Assembly: GCF_022352215.1 (NCBI RefSeq)
Contig: NZ_JAKRWF010000003.1
Coordinates: 291,854-355,853, forward strand
Length of the DNA stretch: 64,000 nt
Direction: 5' to 3'
Origin: Flavihumibacter cheonanensis
Lineage (GTDB): Bacteria > Bacteroidota > Bacteroidia > Chitinophagales > Chitinophagaceae
Shown: positions 52,744 to 61,448 of the stretch, in pieces
How the letters are laid out: every line of letters begins with the position of its first letter
Position numbering within the stretch: position 1 is the stretch's first letter
Notes under the pieces: model-generated
What the model was told of the DNA's origin: nothing
Databases searched by the model: none
What the model saw: only the letters and a program-made list of their open reading frames with translations
Position numbers and translations under genes: made by a program

Positions 52744-53590
52744 TCGTATTGCGGGTTGCGTTTTCCAGTTTCTGTTGTTCTTCCAGTTGTGTATTCTGCA
52801 CTATGTATACAAACTGCACCGTTGAAAAATTGGTGCCTGTTTTAAGCCGCAGGTTGTAAAAATTGGTACTGGGATCATTCATCACACTATCCACGGTTCC
52901 AATCAAAATATTGGGCGGGAAAATAGAAGATAGTTCGCTGGTCAGCACCGAGTCTCCTTTCTGAATCTTCACACTTTTCGGAATATTCCGCATCTGTACG
53001 ATACGGGGATTCTGCCCGTCCCACCCTATCGAACCCCGTTCACCTGAATTTTTGAGCTTTCCATCCACTTTGAACTGCCGACTGATCATGGTCATTACTG
53101 TTGAGTAATTCGCACTGGTATTAACTACCCGGCCTACCACCCCATTGGGACCAATCACCGCCATATCTGGCCGAACACCCTGGCTGGAACCCCGATGTAT
53201 CGTAATGAAATTGGTTTGAGTGGTAATAAAACTTCCCACGACCTTGGCCTCCCGGTAGACGTAGCGCTGAAAGGGCTTCAGTGAATCCACCCGGATGGAA
53301 TCCACGATGAGTTTTTGCGTAGTATCGGGCGACTGGTAATTGGATCGTAGCAATTCCCTGAGTGCTACATTTTCTTTTACCAGGTTTTCATTCGCTTTTT
53401 TCAGCTTGAAGTAATAGTCTACGGTATTGTATTGTTCATTTACCCTGCCGGTTATCTCATTGGCAACGCCTGCAAATGCCGCTTCGTGAAATTTATTATA
53501 CCGAAAAAGGAAAGACAGTGCCAATGCCTGCAATGCCAGGAACGACAAAAAATTAAAGTAACGCCGGATAAACAGGAAGATATTTCGCAT
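52736..53590 (-). CDS. mreC: Rod shape-determining protein MreC
   Basis: A 284-residue protein: N-terminal membrane helix (FFNFLSFLALQALALSFLF region), a coiled coil (residues 60-88, YNTVDYYFKLKKANENLVKE), then the periplasmic beta-barrel domains with GSSQGVRPDMAVIGPNGVVG, SVLTSELSSIFPPNILIGTV and the terminal strand. MreC is a scaffold linking MreB to PBP2. It is 5 bp after mreB and overlaps mreD. Confidence 0.94.
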   Translation of the reverse strand: MRNIFLFIRRYFNFLSFLALQALALSFLFRYNKFHEAAFAGVANEITGRVNEQYNTVDYYFKLKKANENLVKENVALRELLRSNYQSPDTTQKLIVDSIRVDSLKPFQRYVYREAKVVGSFITTQTNFITIHRGSSQGVRPDMAVIGPNGVVGRVVNTSANYSTVMTMISRQFKVDGKLKNSGERGSIGWDGQNPRIVQMRNIPKSVKIQKGDSVLTSELSSIFPPNILIGTVDSVMNDPSTNFYNLRLKTGTNFSTVQFVYIVQNTQLEEQQKLENATRNTNE

Positions 53591-53595
53591 ATCTG

Positions 53596-54621
53596 TTAAC
53601 GCATCACGAAGGGATAGCGGTCATAATTCTTCAACGCAATACCAGTACCACGAACCACACTCTTCAGCGGATCATCTGCCACATGAACAGGCAGTTTGAT
53701 TTTTTGACTCAGTCGCTTATCCAGCCCACGCAGCAGGGCACCGCCTCCGGTGATATACAAGCCTCTGCGGTAAATATCAGCGGCCAGCTCAGGTGGTGTG
53801 GTTTCCAATGCTTTCAGGATGGCTTCTTCAATTTTAAAAATGCTCTTATCCAGTGCTTCAGCAATTTCCTGGAAGCTCACCATGATCTGCTTGGGGATAC
53901 CGGTTACCAGGTCGCGACCGTTTACCGGGATATCATCAGGTGGATTGTCAAGGTCTTTCATTGCCGCTCCGATCTGGATTTTGATCTGCTCGGCAGTACG
54001 CTCGCCGATTAACAGACTATGATAACGACGCAGCGCTTCCATGATATCAGCGGTAAATTCGTCCCCAGCGATACGGATACTCTGGTCGCACACGATACCA
54101 GCCAGAGCGATTACCGTAATACCGGTAGTACCACCACCTATATCGATGATCATGTTACCAACGGGTTCTTCCACATCAATACCGATACCCAGGGCAGCCG
54201 CCATAGGCTCATGAATGAGATAAACCTCCTTGGCTCCTGCCTGTTCCGCACTGTCACGTACTGCTCTTTTCTCAACCTCCGTGATGGAAGAAGGAATACA
54301 GATCATCATACGCCAGCTGGGCGGGAACAGTGGTTTTTTGGGATAGATCATTTTGATCATTTCCCGTATCATAAGCTCGGCGGCGTTGAAGTCGGCGATT
54401 ACTCCGTCTTTCAGCGGCCTTACCGTGCGGATGCTTTCATGCGTTTTTTCGTGCATCATCAATGCACGTTTGCCAACGGCCAGCACATTCTTCGGGTTGT
54501 TCCGGTCGAGGGCAACAATCGAAGGTTCGTTCACTACAATTTCATCGTTATGTATGATTAGGGTATTGGCTGTACCCAGATCCATGGCAATTTCCTGGGT
54601 CAGAAAGTTGAATAATCCCAT
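53596..54621 (-). CDS. mreB: Rod shape-determining actin homologue MreB
   Basis: A 341-residue actin-fold ATPase. MDLGTANTLIIHNDEIVVNEPS is the phosphate 1 region, IDIGGGTTGITVIALAG is phosphate 2, and ITGGGALLRGLDKRLSQK is the adenosine motif. It forms membrane filaments that orient peptidoglycan synthesis. It is the first gene of the mreB-C-D-mrdA-rodA operon. The upstream space to the fucosidase gene is 153 bp and carries a perfect palindrome. Confidence 0.97.
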   Translation of the reverse strand: MGLFNFLTQEIAMDLGTANTLIIHNDEIVVNEPSIVALDRNNPKNVLAVGKRALMMHEKTHESIRTVRPLKDGVIADFNAAELMIREMIKMIYPKKPLFPPSWRMMICIPSSITEVEKRAVRDSAEQAGAKEVYLIHEPMAAALGIGIDVEEPVGNMIIDIGGGTTGITVIALAGIVCDQSIRIAGDEFTADIMEALRRYHSLLIGERTAEQIKIQIGAAMKDLDNPPDDIPVNGRDLVTGIPKQIMVSFQEIAEALDKSIFKIEEAILKALETTPPELAADIYRRGLYITGGGALLRGLDKRLSQKIKLPVHVADDPLKSVVRGTGIALKNYDRYPFVMR

Positions 54622-54742
54622 GTTGTTGAGGTCAATATTTTAGTCAGGATATAATGTCAGCAAAATTGATGCAAATAATTCGATAAATCAAAGTAAGACC
54701 CTTTGATTATCACTATTTTTTCCACAATATACTGAATTTCAC

Positions 54743-54774
54743 CTTCACCCGTCGGGTACCCGACTGATGAAGGG
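54743..54774. promoter_or_regulatory. Perfect 14-bp palindrome between mreB and the fucosidase gene
   Basis: GTCGGGTACCCGAC (54751-54764) is a perfect self-complementary 14-mer. Outer arms CTTCA (54743-54747) and TGAAG (54768-54772) are also complementary. There is no loop and no T-run, so it does not look like a terminator; a dimeric regulator site is possible. Confidence 0.45.
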
Positions 54775-56154
54775 TCAGAGTCCACCATGACCTCCATATA
54801 ACTTGATGGGGCCTTCCAGTTCGAGTGCCAGCACTGACATATAATCGTCCTTGACGTTGGCAGGTATGTCAATATAAACTAGTCCGGGTACCTGGCTCCA
54901 GGAGATTTTACCTACAACCTTATGCGACAACTCCTGCCCGGTGCCTACCACCCGGATTGATTTGATCTTGTTTACCAGGCCTTTGATCCAAACCGTTCCG
55001 GAGGGCTTGCCTGCAAGAAACAGGTACAACCGGGTTGAATCTTTTGAAAATGTAGACGGACCGTAAAAATGTCCGTGTGGCATACCACCCTGCGTGCCGA
55101 AAATGGCTTCTTCATGTTTGCGGTTCCATTTACCGAGCTCTTTTAGCACCCTAACCTGTTCCATTGGGATCGTTCCATCTTCCATCGGCCCGATATCCAG
55201 AAGCAAGTTTCCACCGCTACCGATGGCATCTGCAAATATGGAAATGATTTCTGCAGGTGTCTTCCAATTGGTATCACTGTGCTGGTATCCCCAATTGTTG
55301 TTGATGGTCATGCAGAGCTCCCACCAGCGGCCATTTGGACGGTGGACCGGGGTGTTTTGTTCGGGTGTTGCGTAATCGCCATAACCCTGTAACCTGGAAT
55401 TAATGATAGCACCCGGCTTAGATTCCAGGATCATTTTCCGAATTCCTGCCGCATCCCATTCCTCCGCACTATGCTCCCAATCACCATCGAACCACCAAAG
55501 ATCCGGTTTAAACTGCTGGCTGATTTCCTGAATCTGGGCTTTGTTAAATCGACTGAACCTGCTCCAGCGGGCGGTATCCTGTGCAATTTTATACCGACTG
55601 CTGTCCTTCAGAAATCCGGGATAATCAGGGTAAGACCAATCAATAAGAGAAAAATAGGCACCTCTTTTAAGTCCATACTTATCCAGTGCCTGGAAAAAAG
55701 GAGTTAGCAAATCTTTTTTTGCAGGGGTATTTTTTACAGTGCTATAATGCTTTTGGGCGGTATTCCAAAGGGCAAGCCCGTCGTGGTGTTTGGTGGTGAT
55801 CACGGCATACCGGGCACCACTTTCTTTAATAAGAGCAGCCCATGCATCCGGATTGTATTTACTGGCAGTAAAACCCTTCAGCTGTTTCATGTACTCAGCG
55901 TGACTAATTTTCTTATTATGAAAACTCCAGCTTTCGTCTACGCCGTTTACTGCGTACATTCCATAATGAATAAAAATGCCGAGTTTGGCATCTCCAAACC
56001 AAGCCATTTTTGCGGTATCTCCACCTGGTTGTAATTGTTGCGAAGTAAGTCCGGTTACTCCTGTTTGAGCCTGTACTGCCTTTAGGGAAATTGTTCCACC
56101 CATAATAGCAAGAAAAGCAAATGTTAGTGTTCTTTTCCAGTAGCCTTTTTTCAT
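54775..56154 (-). CDS. Alpha-L-fucosidase, glycoside hydrolase family 29
   Basis: A 459-residue secreted enzyme with a signal-peptide-like start (LTFAFLAIMGGTISLKAVQAQ). WFGDAKLGIFIHYGMYAV and YAVITTKHHDGLALWNT are GH29 signatures, WWFDGDWEHSAEEW contains the catalytic nucleophile Asp, and NLLDIGPMEDGTIP follows. It hydrolyses terminal L-fucose residues. It stands alone, without SusC/SusD neighbours. A heptad tract and a TDO gene lie upstream. Confidence 0.92.
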   Translation of the reverse strand: MKKGYWKRTLTFAFLAIMGGTISLKAVQAQTGVTGLTSQQLQPGGDTAKMAWFGDAKLGIFIHYGMYAVNGVDESWSFHNKKISHAEYMKQLKGFTASKYNPDAWAALIKESGARYAVITTKHHDGLALWNTAQKHYSTVKNTPAKKDLLTPFFQALDKYGLKRGAYFSLIDWSYPDYPGFLKDSSRYKIAQDTARWSRFSRFNKAQIQEISQQFKPDLWWFDGDWEHSAEEWDAAGIRKMILESKPGAIINSRLQGYGDYATPEQNTPVHRPNGRWWELCMTINNNWGYQHSDTNWKTPAEIISIFADAIGSGGNLLLDIGPMEDGTIPMEQVRVLKELGKWNRKHEEAIFGTQGGMPHGHFYGPSTFSKDSTRLYLFLAGKPSGTVWIKGLVNKIKSIRVVGTGQELSHKVVGKISWSQVPGLVYIDIPANVKDDYMSVLALELEGPIKLYGGHGGL

Positions 56155-56240
56155 GTTGATTCAATTCAACGGCTAATGTACTGGATGCATACCGATGAGG
56201 GTGTTTCGATTTTCCTTATTCAGGCCATTATTTTACCCGA

Positions 56241-56268
56241 CTCACATCACACTTCTCACGTCTCACTT
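56241..56268 (-). repeat. Heptad repeat tract G (4 units) at the tryptophan dioxygenase stop
   Basis: On the minus strand the units are AAGTGAG, ACGTGAG, AAGTGTG and ATGTGAG. The final Lys codon and TGA stop of the gene are the first five to six bases. Confidence 0.85.
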
Positions 56269-57279
56269 TTCATACCCCCCAAAACCGAGACGTTTCTCCA
56301 TTATTGTATCCAGCTTTGGCAGGTGCCGGCGCTCTACCAGGAAACTCGTTAATTGAGCGATTTCGCGAAAGATATAATGTTTGTCCACAGCTCCCTTGAG
56401 ATAATCTTTACCTGTACTGCCTCCTGTGCCAATCCTGGTACCGATCATTCGATGAACCATGTTCATGTGACGATAGCGCCAGGTACTCAGCTGCTCATCT
56501 ATCTCAAGTAATACATTCAGTAATTGGAACGGCAGTTGCAAAATAGGATACCCCCGGTACAACATAATAAACAATGCTGCTCTTGAAGCCCTTGGAGATA
56601 ATTGACGATTCTGCTGATCCGCCGAATCCTGCTTTTGCGCCATCCCAAACATTTGTGCAAATGCATCAAGGTTACCCTGCTCTTTTTCGGATAAACTTGA
56701 ACGGTAGACATCCGTATACTCCTCAAACCAGCCAGGGGCCTGCTCCAGGAATGGCATCCGCTCCAACCATTCATTCAGCAAACTGATCAGGGATTGTTCA
56801 GATTCAATTCGTTTGATCAGGGCTACCTGCTCGGGACGTAATTGCAATAAATAATATTCCTGGCCATGCCGTTGTTCGAATCGAAGTCCCATCCTGGCTT
56901 CCAACCCCTTAAATTGCCAACTTTGAAATCCTGATGCCGGCCGCAGCATGTCCCTGAAATCAAGGAAATCCATAGGGGTCATCGTTTCCATCACATCAAT
57001 CTGCTGAACCAGCAACTTCAGGATGGTAACTGTGCGCTGCAACCGATGAACTACTGTTTGCAGTTCAGGAGAATTATCGTTTAGAGATGGCTGTTGCAGA
57101 ATTGCATGCACACTATCAACTTCATACATGATCTGTTTGAACCACAATTCATAGGCCTGGTGAATGATGATGAATAACATTTCATCATGCGCAGGCTGCT
57201 GGTGCAAATCACTCTCGGGTTGTTGAGCACCAAGTATCTTATCAAGCTGCAGATAGTCAGAATAATGCACAGATTTCAT
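56263..57279 (-). CDS. kynA: Tryptophan 2,3-dioxygenase family protein
   Basis: A 338-residue haem protein. Landmarks are HYSDYLQLDKIL, DEMLFIIIHQAYELWFKQI (substrate-binding helices), MDFLDFRDMLRPASGFQS (family signature), RYRHMNMVHRMIG (haem-ligand His region) and GTGGSTGKDYL (substrate loop). It opens the indole ring of tryptophan to N-formylkynurenine. The open frame goes to 57426, but the extra part overlaps purD; the ATG at 57279 gives the natural start, 11 bp after the purD stop. The final Lys and stop codon lie in a heptad repeat. Confidence 0.92.
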   Translation of the reverse strand: MKSVHYSDYLQLDKILGAQQPESDLHQQPAHDEMLFIIIHQAYELWFKQIMYEVDSVHAILQQPSLNDNSPELQTVVHRLQRTVTILKLLVQQIDVMETMTPMDFLDFRDMLRPASGFQSWQFKGLEARMGLRFEQRHGQEYYLLQLRPEQVALIKRIESEQSLISLLNEWLERMPFLEQAPGWFEEYTDVYRSSLSEKEQGNLDAFAQMFGMAQKQDSADQQNRQLSPRASRAALFIMLYRGYPILQLPFQLLNVLLEIDEQLSTWRYRHMNMVHRMIGTRIGTGGSTGKDYLKGAVDKHYIFREIAQLTSFLVERRHLPKLDTIMEKRLGFGGYEK

Positions 57280-57289
57280 TTCAATCAGA

Positions 57290-58603
57290 TTAATTGAATT
57301 CGTAACCGATATCTGTCCGGAAATACATACCCTCAAAAGAAATGTTGTCCAACACAGCCTTAGAGGCACCAACTGCCTCCTTAACAGAACTACCATAGGA
57401 AGTAACACACAAAACCCTTCCCCCATTAGTCAATACTTCCCCATTTTTCTCAGTAGTCCCTGCATGAAAAACCAGGGTATCAGAACCGCTTGCCTGTCCT
57501 AACCCTTTAATTTTTTTGCCTTTTTCATAATCTCCGGGATATCCACCGCTCACTGCCATAACAGTGCAGGCTACCCGTGAATCCTGTTCTACTGTTTGAC
57601 GATCGAGCTCCTGGCGGGCTGTAGCCAGCATCAGTTCTACCAGATCATTTTTCAAACGAGGCATCACAACTTCTGTTTCAGGGTCTCCCATGCGGCAATT
57701 GTATTCAATCACATATGGATCATCCCCTACTTTAATAAGGCCTACAAAAATGAACCCTTTGTATTCAATTTCTTCTTCCTGCAATCCTTTCACTGTTGGC
57801 TTCACCACCCGATCCACCACTTTTTGCATAAATTCCGTATCGGCAAAAGGAACCGGGCTTACAGCCCCCATGCCTCCGGTATTCAAACCGGTATCGCCCT
57901 CACCAATTCTTTTATAATCTTTCGCCTCCGGTAATAACACATAATTTTTTCCATCTGTCAGAACAAAAACAGACAATTCAATGCCTGACAAAAAAGCTTC
58001 TATTACTACCTTTTTGCTGGCATCTCCAAACTTGCTCTCCCGGATCATGGAAGTAAATTCCCGGATGGCTTCTTCCTGATCGTTCAAAATCAGAACCCCC
58101 TTGCCCGCTGCCAGTCCGTCTGCCTTCAATACAATTGGTAAACTATGCTGACGGATATACTCAACTCCGGCTTCAAAATTTTCCGCACTGAATTCGCGGT
58201 AAGCTGCTGTGGGGATGGCGTGCCTTTCCATGAATGCTTTTGCAAAAGCCTTGGACCCTTCCAACTGGGCACCATAAGCAGCCGGACCAATTACTGGTAT
58301 CGAATCCAATCCCAGTTCCCGGGCGGCTTCCGCGCTCAATTGGACCGGATTACTTTTAAAATAATCAACCACCCCTTTCACCAGCGGCTCTTCCGGTCCA
58401 ACTATAATCAGGTGAATTTCATTATCAAGGCAAAACTGGCGAATGGCAGGAAAATCAGTGATAGAAAGCGAAACATTCGTGCCGCAATTCGCTGTACCAG
58501 CATTTCCTGGGGCAATGTATAAGGTATCGCAAAGCGGACTTTGTTTCAGTTTCCAGGCCATGGCATGCTCCCTGCCACCAGATCCGAGCAATAATATATT
58601 CAT
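57290..58603 (-). CDS. purD: Phosphoribosylamine-glycine ligase PurD
   Basis: A 437-residue ATP-grasp enzyme. ILLLGSGGREHAMAWKLKQS is the N-domain signature, and GLAAGKGVLILND (ATP-grasp loop), NTGGMGAVSPVPF and EYNCRMGDPETEVVMPRL complete the catalytic domain. It makes glycinamide ribonucleotide, the second step of purine synthesis. It is followed 10 bp downstream by the tryptophan dioxygenase gene. A near -7 box (TATTTTCG) lies at 58627-58634. Confidence 0.96.
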   Translation of the reverse strand: MNILLLGSGGREHAMAWKLKQSPLCDTLYIAPGNAGTANCGTNVSLSITDFPAIRQFCLDNEIHLIIVGPEEPLVKGVVDYFKSNPVQLSAEAARELGLDSIPVIGPAAYGAQLEGSKAFAKAFMERHAIPTAAYREFSAENFEAGVEYIRQHSLPIVLKADGLAAGKGVLILNDQEEAIREFTSMIRESKFGDASKKVVIEAFLSGIELSVFVLTDGKNYVLLPEAKDYKRIGEGDTGLNTGGMGAVSPVPFADTEFMQKVVDRVVKPTVKGLQEEEIEYKGFIFVGLIKVGDDPYVIEYNCRMGDPETEVVMPRLKNDLVELMLATARQELDRQTVEQDSRVACTVMAVSGGYPGDYEKGKKIKGLGQASGSDTLVFHAGTTEKNGEVLTNGGRVLCVTSYGSSVKEAVGASKAVLDNISFEGMYFRTDIGYEFN

Positions 58604-58717
58604 GATTTACTATTCGTTTCAGGCTGCGAAAATAGGGAAATGACACCAGCCCGCCGGTTTCCCATTTTTATCCTTATTTTCCGGCCCTGAACTACAGCCA
58701 ATAAAACCGACAAACTC

Positions 58718-60445
58718 ATGAGTCAAACGCAGATTGCTGCCCAAAAAAGTCATCCAAAAGGGCTTTATATTCTTTTTGCAACAGAAATGTGGGAGCGCTT
58801 CAATTATTATGGAATGCGCGCCGTACTGGTTCTATTCATGACAAAGGCACTGGTCTTTGATAAAGCTTTCGCCTCCAATCTTTATGGCTCCTATACCGGA
58901 CTCGTTTACCTTACCCCCCTAATCGGTGGATTTATCGCAGATCGCTACTGGGGTAACAAACGCTCAATTATTGCGGGGGGATTACTGATGGCGATGGGCG
59001 AATTCATCCTATTTTTCTGTGGAAGTTTGTATGCCTCCAATCCCGGATTATCCAGTGTTCTGTTTTTCTCCGGACTGGGTTTCATGATTGCGGGAAATGG
59101 ATTTTTCAAACCGAATATTTCTTCGCTGGTCGGCCAGTTATACCCCGATGGCGACCGTCGTAAAGATGCCGCCTATACCATTTTTTATATGGGAATCAAT
59201 GTAGGTGGTGCATTAGGACCGATCGTTTGTGCCTTTTTGGGAGATACCGGAGATCCGGCAGATTTTAAATGGGCATTCCTGGCAGGAGGTATTGCTATGT
59301 TGTTAAGTGTTATCGTACAATGGATATTCCAGGAGAAATATGTGGTTGACCCCCAGGGAAAATCATTGGGACTGGTACCTGCCGATTCTCCAAAATCTTT
59401 TTCCAATCCATTGCTTGTAGGTACCGGTTTAGCCATTTTATCGGCACTGATGATAGGCTTGCTATACATCGATGCTACCAAGTTCTCCTTCCTAACCTAT
59501 CTGTTGCTGGCCTCCGCCATTTTTATCATCGTTTTTATCCTGTCTGACAAAACACTGACCAAGATTGAAAAAGAAAGGGTTATTGTTATTCTCATCGTTT
59601 CCTTCTTTGTAATCTTTTTCTGGAGTGCATTTGAACAGGCTGGCGCTTCACTTACCTTTTTTGCGGATGAACAAACCAATCGCGATTTGAACTGGGATAT
59701 CCCAAAATGGATAATTTATCTCCTTGGAATAGCTATTGTTTTTTACCTTGGTCTTCTCTTGAAAAAAGCCACATCGGCATTAGCAGGATCATTTGACAAA
59801 CAACTTCGTATAACCGTTCAGGTTTTACTGGCTGCAGCAATTGGCACGCTCGTTTACTTAATGTTCCAGGTTGCCACCAATGGAACCTCATCCATCTTTA
59901 TTGGCACCATACCGGCCAGTGCGTTCGCTTCATTGAACTCCATCTATGTTGTGAGTTTCGCACCGGTGTTTGCGTGGTTATGGATTAAAATGGGCAAACG
60001 CGAACCCTCCTCCCCAACCAAAATGGCTATTGGTCTGATGTTGCTTGCCCTGGGGTATCTCTGGATTGCACAGGGTGTTGATGGGGTTCAACCCGGCATT
60101 AAAGTAAGCATGATCTGGCTGCTTGGTATGTATGCAATGCATACCTGGGGTGAACTTTGTCTCTCACCAATCGGACTGAGCCTTGTAAACAAATTAGCTC
60201 CGTTGAAATATGCCAGTTTGTTAATGGCCGTTTGGTTTCTCGCGAACGCCGTGGCCAACAAATTTGCCGGCGTACTGAGTGCCCTCTATCCTGATGGCAA
60301 AAGCACCTACTTCCTCGGGTATGAGATCGCCAACAACTACGATTTCTTCCTGCTCTTTGTAGGAATGGCCGGTGTTGCATCACTCATTCTGTTTGGATTA
60401 ACCAAGAAATTGCAGAAGATGATGCACGAGAAAACGGAAGTATGA
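58718..60445 (+). CDS. Proton-dependent oligopeptide (POT) family transporter
   Basis: A 575-residue protein with about 14 membrane helices. ATEMWERFNYYGMRAVLVLF contains the E-x-x-E-R-F-x-Y-Y-G motif that couples proton to peptide, and FYMGINVGGALGPIVCAFLG and SPIGLSLVNKLAP are other PTR2 signatures. It imports di- and tripeptides with protons. The stop TGA (60443-60445) lies within the first unit of the repeat-bounded element that follows, so its C-terminal Val and stop are probably derived from it. Confidence 0.94.
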   Translation: MSQTQIAAQKSHPKGLYILFATEMWERFNYYGMRAVLVLFMTKALVFDKAFASNLYGSYTGLVYLTPLIGGFIADRYWGNKRSIIAGGLLMAMGEFILFFCGSLYASNPGLSSVLFFSGLGFMIAGNGFFKPNISSLVGQLYPDGDRRKDAAYTIFYMGINVGGALGPIVCAFLGDTGDPADFKWAFLAGGIAMLLSVIVQWIFQEKYVVDPQGKSLGLVPADSPKSFSNPLLVGTGLAILSALMIGLLYIDATKFSFLTYLLLASAIFIIVFILSDKTLTKIEKERVIVILIVSFFVIFFWSAFEQAGASLTFFADEQTNRDLNWDIPKWIIYLLGIAIVFYLGLLLKKATSALAGSFDKQLRITVQVLLAAAIGTLVYLMFQVATNGTSSIFIGTIPASAFASLNSIYVVSFAPVFAWLWIKMGKREPSSPTKMAIGLMLLALGYLWIAQGVDGVQPGIKVSMIWLLGMYAMHTWGELCLSPIGLSLVNKLAPLKYASLLMAVWFLANAVANKFAGVLSALYPDGKSTYFLGYEIANNYDFFLLFVGMAGVASLILFGLTKKLQKMMHEKTEV

Positions 60446-60475
60446 GTTATGAATTTTGAATTGAGAATTATGGAA
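60441..60475 (+). repeat. Heptad repeat tract L, left arm of the four-helix element
   Basis: Units TATGAGT, TATGAAT, TTTGAAT, TGAGAAT and TATGGAA on the + strand. TGAATTTTGAATT (60450-60462) occurs inverted in the right arm. The POT transporter stop codon is inside the first unit. Confidence 0.85.
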
Positions 60476-60540
60476 CCTCATTTTAAATTCTGGGTTTTTT
60501 CAACCTTTTTTGTTGCCTCTTTCCTTATTATTTTAAATAA

Positions 60541-60915
60541 ATGGGAGCAAAGGAATTATTATTCAGAACGAGAGAGTTTGCTTTGAATGTTATTCAAATT
60601 CTAGATAAACTACCTGATTCTATCGGAAATAAAACAATTAAAAATCAACTGGTAAGATCTGCAACCGGAATGGCTGCCAATTACCGTGCGTCAACCAAAT
60701 CACGATCTCTGAAAGAGTTTACAGCAAGACTGGGGGTAGTTATTGAGGAAGCGGACGAATCTTGGTTCTGGCTCGATCTGTTGGAAGTTTTGAATCCTAA
60801 ACTTTCAGATATATCACTTCTTAAATCTGAAGCATTTCAACTTACAGCAATATTTACCAGCTCGGTCAAAACAATTAAAAGAAATGCAAGTGAAAAGACC
60901 CCCAATAACTCATAA
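60541..60915 (+). CDS. Four-helix-bundle protein (23S rRNA intervening-sequence/Avd-like)
   Basis: A 124-residue protein. FRTREFALNVIQILDKLPDS, NKTIKNQLVRSATGMAANYR (the most conserved part of this family), SLKEFTARLGVVIEEADESW and FWLDLLEVLNP form four amphipathic helices. The family (PF05635-like, TIGR02436-like) was first found inside 23S rRNA intervening sequences and is related to the Avd protein of diversity-generating retroelements. No rRNA or reverse transcriptase is near. The gene is enclosed by inverted heptad tracts, and its own TAA stop lies in the right tract. Confidence 0.88.
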   Translation: MGAKELLFRTREFALNVIQILDKLPDSIGNKTIKNQLVRSATGMAANYRASTKSRSLKEFTARLGVVIEEADESWFWLDLLEVLNPKLSDISLLKSEAFQLTAIFTSSVKTIKRNASEKTPNNS

Positions 60916-60935
60916 TTCAAAATTCACAATTCCTA
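60908..60935 (-). repeat. Heptad repeat tract M, right arm of the four-helix element
   Basis: Units ACTCATA, ATTCAAA, ATTCACA and ATTCCTA on the + strand, the inverse of tract L. The TAA stop of the four-helix gene is at 60913-60915 and the TAG of apaG is at 60933-60935, at the outer edge. Confidence 0.85.
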
Positions 60936-61319
60936 GTTATTTTTAAAGGGCACTATCATCTCAAATGCCGGAATATCTACTGAAAAGTTTTTACGGGAAT
61001 CGAGGTTTTCCATTTGGTAGGTGCCAGACATGCGGCCCATTTCAGAGCGAAGATTACAACCACTTACGTACTGGTAGCGGTCACCTGGATAAAGGACGGG
61101 TTGAACACCAACCACCCCTTCCCCTTCCACTTCGCGGTGCTCGCCATTGGAATCAAAAATGAACCAATGCCGGCGGTGGAGCTTAACGGGAAAGCTATTA
61201 TGATTTTCAATGGTAATGCGGTAAGCGAACATGTATTCACCCGACATCGGATTAGAATAGTCGGGCTGATAAAACGTTTCCACACTCACCTCTATACCTT
61301 GTGTGGTTATACTGTTCAT
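60933..61319 (-). CDS. apaG: ApaG family protein (DUF525)
   Basis: A 128-residue beta-sandwich protein, normal size. GIEVSVETFYQPDYSNPMSG, YMFAYRITIENHNSFPVKLHRRHW (landmarks YRITIENHN and VKLHRRHW), GEGVVGVQPVLYPGDRYQYVSG and MSGTYQMEN are the ApaG signatures. The role is unclear; it is often linked to ApaH, and eukaryotic homologues bind proteins in F-box or polymerase contexts. Its stop codon touches the outer edge of the repeat-bounded element. Confidence 0.93.
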   Translation of the reverse strand: MNSITTQGIEVSVETFYQPDYSNPMSGEYMFAYRITIENHNSFPVKLHRRHWFIFDSNGEHREVEGEGVVGVQPVLYPGDRYQYVSGCNLRSEMGRMSGTYQMENLDSRKNFSVDIPAFEMIVPFKNN

Positions 61320-61406
61320 TCCGAAGAATTTGTTTAAAGGTATATAAAATCAACCGCTGGTGCCAGTTTTTGTTCATTTATTGGCAATTTCCTGCCCGTC
61401 CCGCTG

Positions 61407-61414
61407 TACCTTTG
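61407..61414 (+). promoter_or_regulatory. -7 box (TACCTTTG) of icd
   Basis: Exact TAnnTTTG followed by CGCC, 34 bases before the ATG at 61449. It matches the extended form TAnnTTTGCGCC seen at other promoters in this window. Confidence 0.55.
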
Positions 61415-61448
61415 CGCCACCTGACAATCATTCTTCAATTGTAAACAT

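Larger units (their letters stand above)
60441..60935. mobile_element. Candidate repeat-bounded element carrying a four-helix-bundle gene
   Basis: A 495-bp segment bounded by inverted heptad tracts, exactly filling the space between the stop codons of two convergent genes. The only gene in it is the 124-residue four-helix-bundle protein. There is no transposase and no clear target-site duplication. Mobility is inferred from structure and from cargo-less relatives (tracts B/C and J/K). Confidence 0.45.

Noticed and set aside
57280-57426. N-terminal extension of the tryptophan dioxygenase
   Set aside because: It would overlap purD by 137 bp in another frame and is not part of the family; the ATG at 57279 fits.
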